This document shows, in pieces, positions 61,798 to 64,000 of a stretch of 64,000 nucleotides of DNA. Each line of letters opens with the position of its first letter. Positions within the stretch are counted from its first letter, which is position 1. A model generated the notes under the pieces. It did no database searches, was not told the origin of the DNA, and was given only the letters and a program-made list of their open reading frames with translations. A program made the position numbers and the translations under genes. Source of the stretch: Phycisphaeraceae bacterium (GTDB taxonomy: Bacteria; Planctomycetota; Phycisphaerae; Phycisphaerales; UBA1924); assembly GCA_026126305.1 (NCBI GenBank), contig JAHCJI010000001.1, positions 62,001 through 126,000 of the forward strand, in the 5' to 3' direction.

Positions 61798-62330
61798 GGC
61801 CGGACGGTACGCGCCGCGCCAGACGGAGGCACCGCCAAGGCCGGATGGGACTGTCCACATTCGGAACAACACCCAGCCACCGACGCCGAGAGGTCATACC
61901 CACATGCAAAGCACGCAGGCGTGCGGGCGCACCGCCTCGACTCGCGGTCGATCAGCCAGAAATGGGCAGCAATGCCAGCGACAACACCCAGTGCCAAGGC
62001 AAGGAACGGGCCGAGCAGGACGGCAAAAAACAATGGAAAAACGGTGATGCCCATGGGCCCGCTCGAAACCTCGCGGATCACCTGACCATCGGCCGAGAAC
62101 GTCGTGGTAGTCCGGTAGAAGCCGCTGGGGGCAGACAAAAGCCACAACCACCCGACCATGACCGCAATCTGGATGGCCGCGACTGCAAACACACGAGGAC
62201 GCTGCCGGCGACGGACCAAGGCAACCAGACTCCCAGCCAGGCTGGGGTCGATACTCAGTTCCCGCGCCACGGCCAACCTTGGGACCAAGGCCCACACCGC
62301 CAAAGGGGCTTGTTCGGGTGGTTTGGGCAT
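61794..62330 (-). CDS. membrane protein with C-terminal zinc ribbon, 178 aa
   Basis: Two helices (VFAVAAIQIAVMVGWLWLL and VFPLFFAVLLGPFLALALGVVAGIAAHFWLI) separated by a short outside loop, and a C-terminal zinc ribbon CFACGYDL...CSECG, a hallmark of many planctomycete membrane proteins of unknown role. ATG 62330 is 17 nt downstream of the 3' end of tRNA-Ala; the open frame beyond runs through the tRNA and is not coding. Operon with the thioredoxin-like and Wzm genes. Confidence 0.82.
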   Translation of the reverse strand: MPKPPEQAPLAVWALVPRLAVARELSIDPSLAGSLVALVRRRQRPRVFAVAAIQIAVMVGWLWLLSAPSGFYRTTTTFSADGQVIREVSSGPMGITVFPLFFAVLLGPFLALALGVVAGIAAHFWLIDRESRRCARTPACFACGYDLSASVAGCCSECGQSHPALAVPPSGAARTVRP

Positions 62331-62347
62331 AGACGTTGTTTGGGAAG

Positions 62348-62420
62348 TGGAGCGGAAGAGATTCGAACTCTCGACCTCATCATTGCGAACGATGCGCTCT
62401 ACCAACTGAGCTACCGCCCC
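62348..62420 (-). tRNA. tRNA-Ala (anticodon CGC)
   Basis: Minus strand: acceptor GGGGCGG pairs with CCGCTCC, including the G3:U70 wobble that identifies alanine tRNAs. D-stem GCTC/GAGC, anticodon stem CATCG/TGATG with loop TTCGCAA, T-arm GAGAG-TTCGAAT-CTCTT. Discriminator A, CCA not encoded. The anticodon CGC reads GCG. Confidence 0.97.
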
Positions 62421-62617
62421 GACTTCGCGGCCCATAAGCCTGCGTGTACCAGTATAGGGCCCGGCCTGGGCAGCGTCTGGTCGTGGTACTATAGTCCTAT
62501 AATATTTTTCTGCGTTTTATTCTCGAAAATTGTGGGCACGGCTTGGCGATTTGCCGCTATATTAGTTAGTATTAACTTGTTTATGGCCGAGGCACCGGGC
62601 CGCATTGGGGAGGGGTG
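62421..62617. other. A+T-rich divergent promoter region
   Basis: Between tRNA-Ala and the small lipoprotein gene the DNA turns A+T-rich. On the plus strand a perfect TATAAT lies at 62498-62503 and TATATT at 62558-62563. On the minus strand TATTAT overlaps the first and TATAGT lies at 62488-62493. No -35 matches well, but at least one promoter in each direction is likely here. Confidence 0.45.
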
Positions 62618-62860
62618 ATGCAGCAGTTTCGCAAGGAAATGGTGTTGATGGCCTTGGCCGCCGGCATGGCCGTGAGTGCTTTAACAGGTGGTTGTGCCAC
62701 TGGAGCATGCGACCAGGCGATGCCTTCTGAGGTGCTCGCGGGCGTTGACGAAGGGCAACTCGAGCCCGCAGACCCAAGCGAGGAGCCGTCGCGATCGGGC
62801 GGTGCGTCGATCTGGGACGTGGGCAGCATCCTGCTCTTCATCCTGAAAGCGATTGTGTAG
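62618..62860 (+). CDS. small lipoprotein, 80 aa
   Basis: Lipobox ALTGGC with Cys26; the mature peptide is acidic (VLAGVDEGQLEPADPSEEPS) and ends with a hydrophobic segment SIWDVGSILLFILKAIV. GGGGAGGGG immediately precedes the ATG at 62618; a GTG at 62615 directly before is an alternative start. It is co-transcribed with the next lipoprotein after 16 nt. Function unknown. Confidence 0.75.
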   Translation: MQQFRKEMVLMALAAGMAVSALTGGCATGACDQAMPSEVLAGVDEGQLEPADPSEEPSRSGGASIWDVGSILLFILKAIV

Positions 62861-62876
62861 ACCGAAGGGAGCACGT

Positions 62877-63113
62877 ATGGCAACGCGATCGGCACGAAAT
62901 CGGCAATCCGGGAGACGCGCGGGGATCCTGGCCTTGGGCTTGGGCGCGGCGCTTCTCACAAGCGGCTGCCATGGGCACTACTCGTACCATTCCGGATACC
63001 ACCGGTCCTATGGGCACCATGGCTATTACAAGCACGAATACTCGGGCGGCGGCGACGCGTTGGCGGCGTTCGCGTTGCTCTACCTGATCTTCTGGGCAAT
63101 TCACTCTCACTAA
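62877..63113 (+). CDS. His/Tyr-rich small lipoprotein, 78 aa
   Basis: Lipobox LLTSGC with Cys31. The mature part is HGHYSYHSGYHRSYGHHGYY, nearly all His, Tyr, Gly and Ser, then a C-terminal hydrophobic helix (ALAAFALLYLIFWAI) and HSH. The His-rich stretch suggests metal binding or storage at the membrane; the composition resembles small planctomycete lipoproteins. AAGGGAG lies 5-6 nt before ATG 62877. It ends 15 nt before a convergent gene. Confidence 0.75.
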   Translation: MATRSARNRQSGRRAGILALGLGAALLTSGCHGHYSYHSGYHRSYGHHGYYKHEYSGGGDALAAFALLYLIFWAIHSH

Positions 63114-63128
63114 AGCCCGTGGCGGGTG

Positions 63129-64000
63129 TCAGTTGATGTAGAAGATCGAGCGGAAGAGGTCGTCGCCGAAGGTGTCCTGCATGTCTCGCCAGAGGTTGTC
63201 GCGCGTGACGGGACGGTCGCCCACGGGCACGAGGTAGGGCGCGGCGGCCGAGCCCTGGACCCAGTAGAGCACGTGGAAGTCTCGCGGCTGCTCGAAGAAC
63301 TTGCGCACGTCGATGGCCAGCGTGCCGTCGCCGCGCCAGAATCGAAGCAGCTTCTCGCCCTCGAGCAGGGCCTGGGCCTCGTCGAGCAGGTCGAGCCACA
63401 TGGTCACCTGGGCCTGGGTGATGTTCACGCCCTGGATCGCGCCGCGCTGGTGCGGGGCGGGCAGCCACTCGCGGTCGTCGTCGGTCTCGGCCAGGGCGCT
63501 CTGCCACATGTCCCGGCTGTGCCCGATGGCTTGCAGCAGGTGCTGGCGGGCGCGGGCCATGCGTTCGGCGCCGTCCTGGGCCAATGGGAAGTCCATGCTG
63601 CCCACGAAGGCCAGCACGTCGGACACGTCGATCTCCATGCCCGTGGGGTCGAAGGGCTTGCGCTGCAACAGGAACTCGTAGGGCGTGACGGGCCTGGGGA
63701 AGAAGAGGTGGGCACAGCGGTCGAAGATCTCCCGATTGTCATAGGCCAGGACGATCTCGGCGGCGGCCATGAGCACGTCGTTGTAGGCCCGCAGCCAGTG
63801 CAGGTCGGTGGCGTCGAGCCCGAGCACAAACGTGCGCTGGTCCTGGGGGATGCCGATGCCCCCGCGGAAGAGGATCGCAAAGGCGCGGGCGGGCGACTCA
63901 CGCTCGGTGGCCTGTCCGTCATTGTTGAAGTCGATGGGGATGCGGGCCATGTCCAGGCGCAGTTTCCAATCGAGCCCCTGCGGCACCGCGTCGAAGAGCG
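63129..64000 (-). CDS. unknown protein, 5' end cut by the window edge
   Basis: At least 290 codons; the frame continues past 64000 (L-F-D-A-V-P before the GTG at 63986), so the start is outside. Visible features are PQGLDWKLRLDMARIPIDFNNDGQATERESP with an Asp/Asn-rich loop, AYNDVLMAAAEIVLAYDNREIFDRCAHLFFP, a segment WLDLLDEAQALLEGEKLLRFWRGDGTLAIDVRKFF and the end DLFRSIFYIN. It looks like a planctomycete-specific secreted protein family; I recognise no catalytic motif. Confidence 0.75.
   Translation of the reverse strand, partial: LFDAVPQGLDWKLRLDMARIPIDFNNDGQATERESPARAFAILFRGGIGIPQDQRTFVLGLDATDLHWLRAYNDVLMAAAEIVLAYDNREIFDRCAHLFFPRPVTPYEFLLQRKPFDPTGMEIDVSDVLAFVGSMDFPLAQDGAERMARARQHLLQAIGHSRDMWQSALAETDDDREWLPAPHQRGAIQGVNITQAQVTMWLDLLDEAQALLEGEKLLRFWRGDGTLAIDVRKFFEQPRDFHVLYWVQGSAAAPYLVPVGDRPVTRDNLWRDMQDTFGDDLFRSIFYIN

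Noticed and set aside
62331..62435. N-terminal extension of the zinc-ribbon protein through tRNA-Ala
   Set aside because: The extension is the tRNA sequence translated; ATG 62330 gives the proper start.

Overview
The window is GC-rich (well over 60% by eye), densely coded bacterial DNA that reads as chromosome of a planctomycete of the class Phycisphaerae. The clearest clues are two secreted proteins ending in the paired-cysteine dockerin-like tail typical of that class, a PEP-CTERM-like surface protein, a membrane protein with the planctomycete CxxCGYDL zinc ribbon, an unusually long SecA (1338 aa), and many signal-peptide or lipoprotein genes. This assignment is inferred from protein style. 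There are two tRNA genes (Pro-CGG, Ala-CGC) and no rRNA. I see no prophage, transposase or CRISPR array.

Layout. 1-9.4 kb: a HEAT-repeat protein, ileS, a soluble histidine kinase with its NtrC-type sigma-54 activator, exonuclease III. 9.4-13.8 kb: an operon of class I amidotransferase, HhH-GPD DNA glycosylase and Dps, divergent from a secreted Deg-like protease; then a free-standing C-terminal domain of class II ribonucleotide reductase. 13.9-19.5 kb: a small two-helix protein just upstream of secA, secA, a pseudopilin. 19.5-22.9 kb: tRNA-Pro, a DUF885 metallopeptidase, a broken VOC gene abutting a HEAT-like gene. 23-29.3 kb: an HI0933-type flavoprotein, kdsC with a giant LptC/LptA-like protein, an aminotransferase. 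29.3-36 kb: glutaminase and a six-gene efflux-type operon (Cys-rich secreted protein, HlyD adaptor, ABC ATPase, two FtsX permeases, Cys-containing lipoprotein). 36-40 kb: a pabA-like amidotransferase, a DUF1444-like protein, acpP-fabF, a FliN-like protein. 40-44.3 kb: two lipoproteins, an unknown protein, and a DUF2752 gene divergent from a GbsR/MarR-type regulator with a perfect palindrome between them. 44.3-49.8 kb: surface proteins, a structured and repetitive 0.9-kb gap, and an A+T-richer MltR-like gene. 49.9-61.2 kb: proS, an orphan LolD-like ATPase, then an alpha/beta hydrolase, a GH3-family enzyme, a GT9 glycosyltransferase with a long coiled coil, a 1072-aa double glycosyltransferase and a Wzm-type permease. 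61.2-64 kb: thioredoxin-like and zinc-ribbon genes, tRNA-Ala, two small lipoproteins and a gene cut by the right edge.

How genes work together. The kdsC/LptC-like pair, the glycosyltransferases and the Wzm permease point to envelope glycolipid synthesis and export. SecA, the pseudopilin, the dockerin and PEP-CTERM proteins and the protease belong to secretion and cell-surface biology. Dps and the DNA glycosylase form a plausible DNA-protection unit.

Most original observations: a pseudo-leader gene before secA ending in three proline codons; start codons preceded at 5-7 nt by -10-like boxes, suggesting leaderless mRNAs; a 21-bp tandem repeat array beside an alternating hairpin; an 18-bp palindromic operator candidate at the GbsR-like gene; a glycosyltransferase fused to a possible coiled-coil ruler; and an IleRS whose C-terminal zinc module has lost its cysteines.
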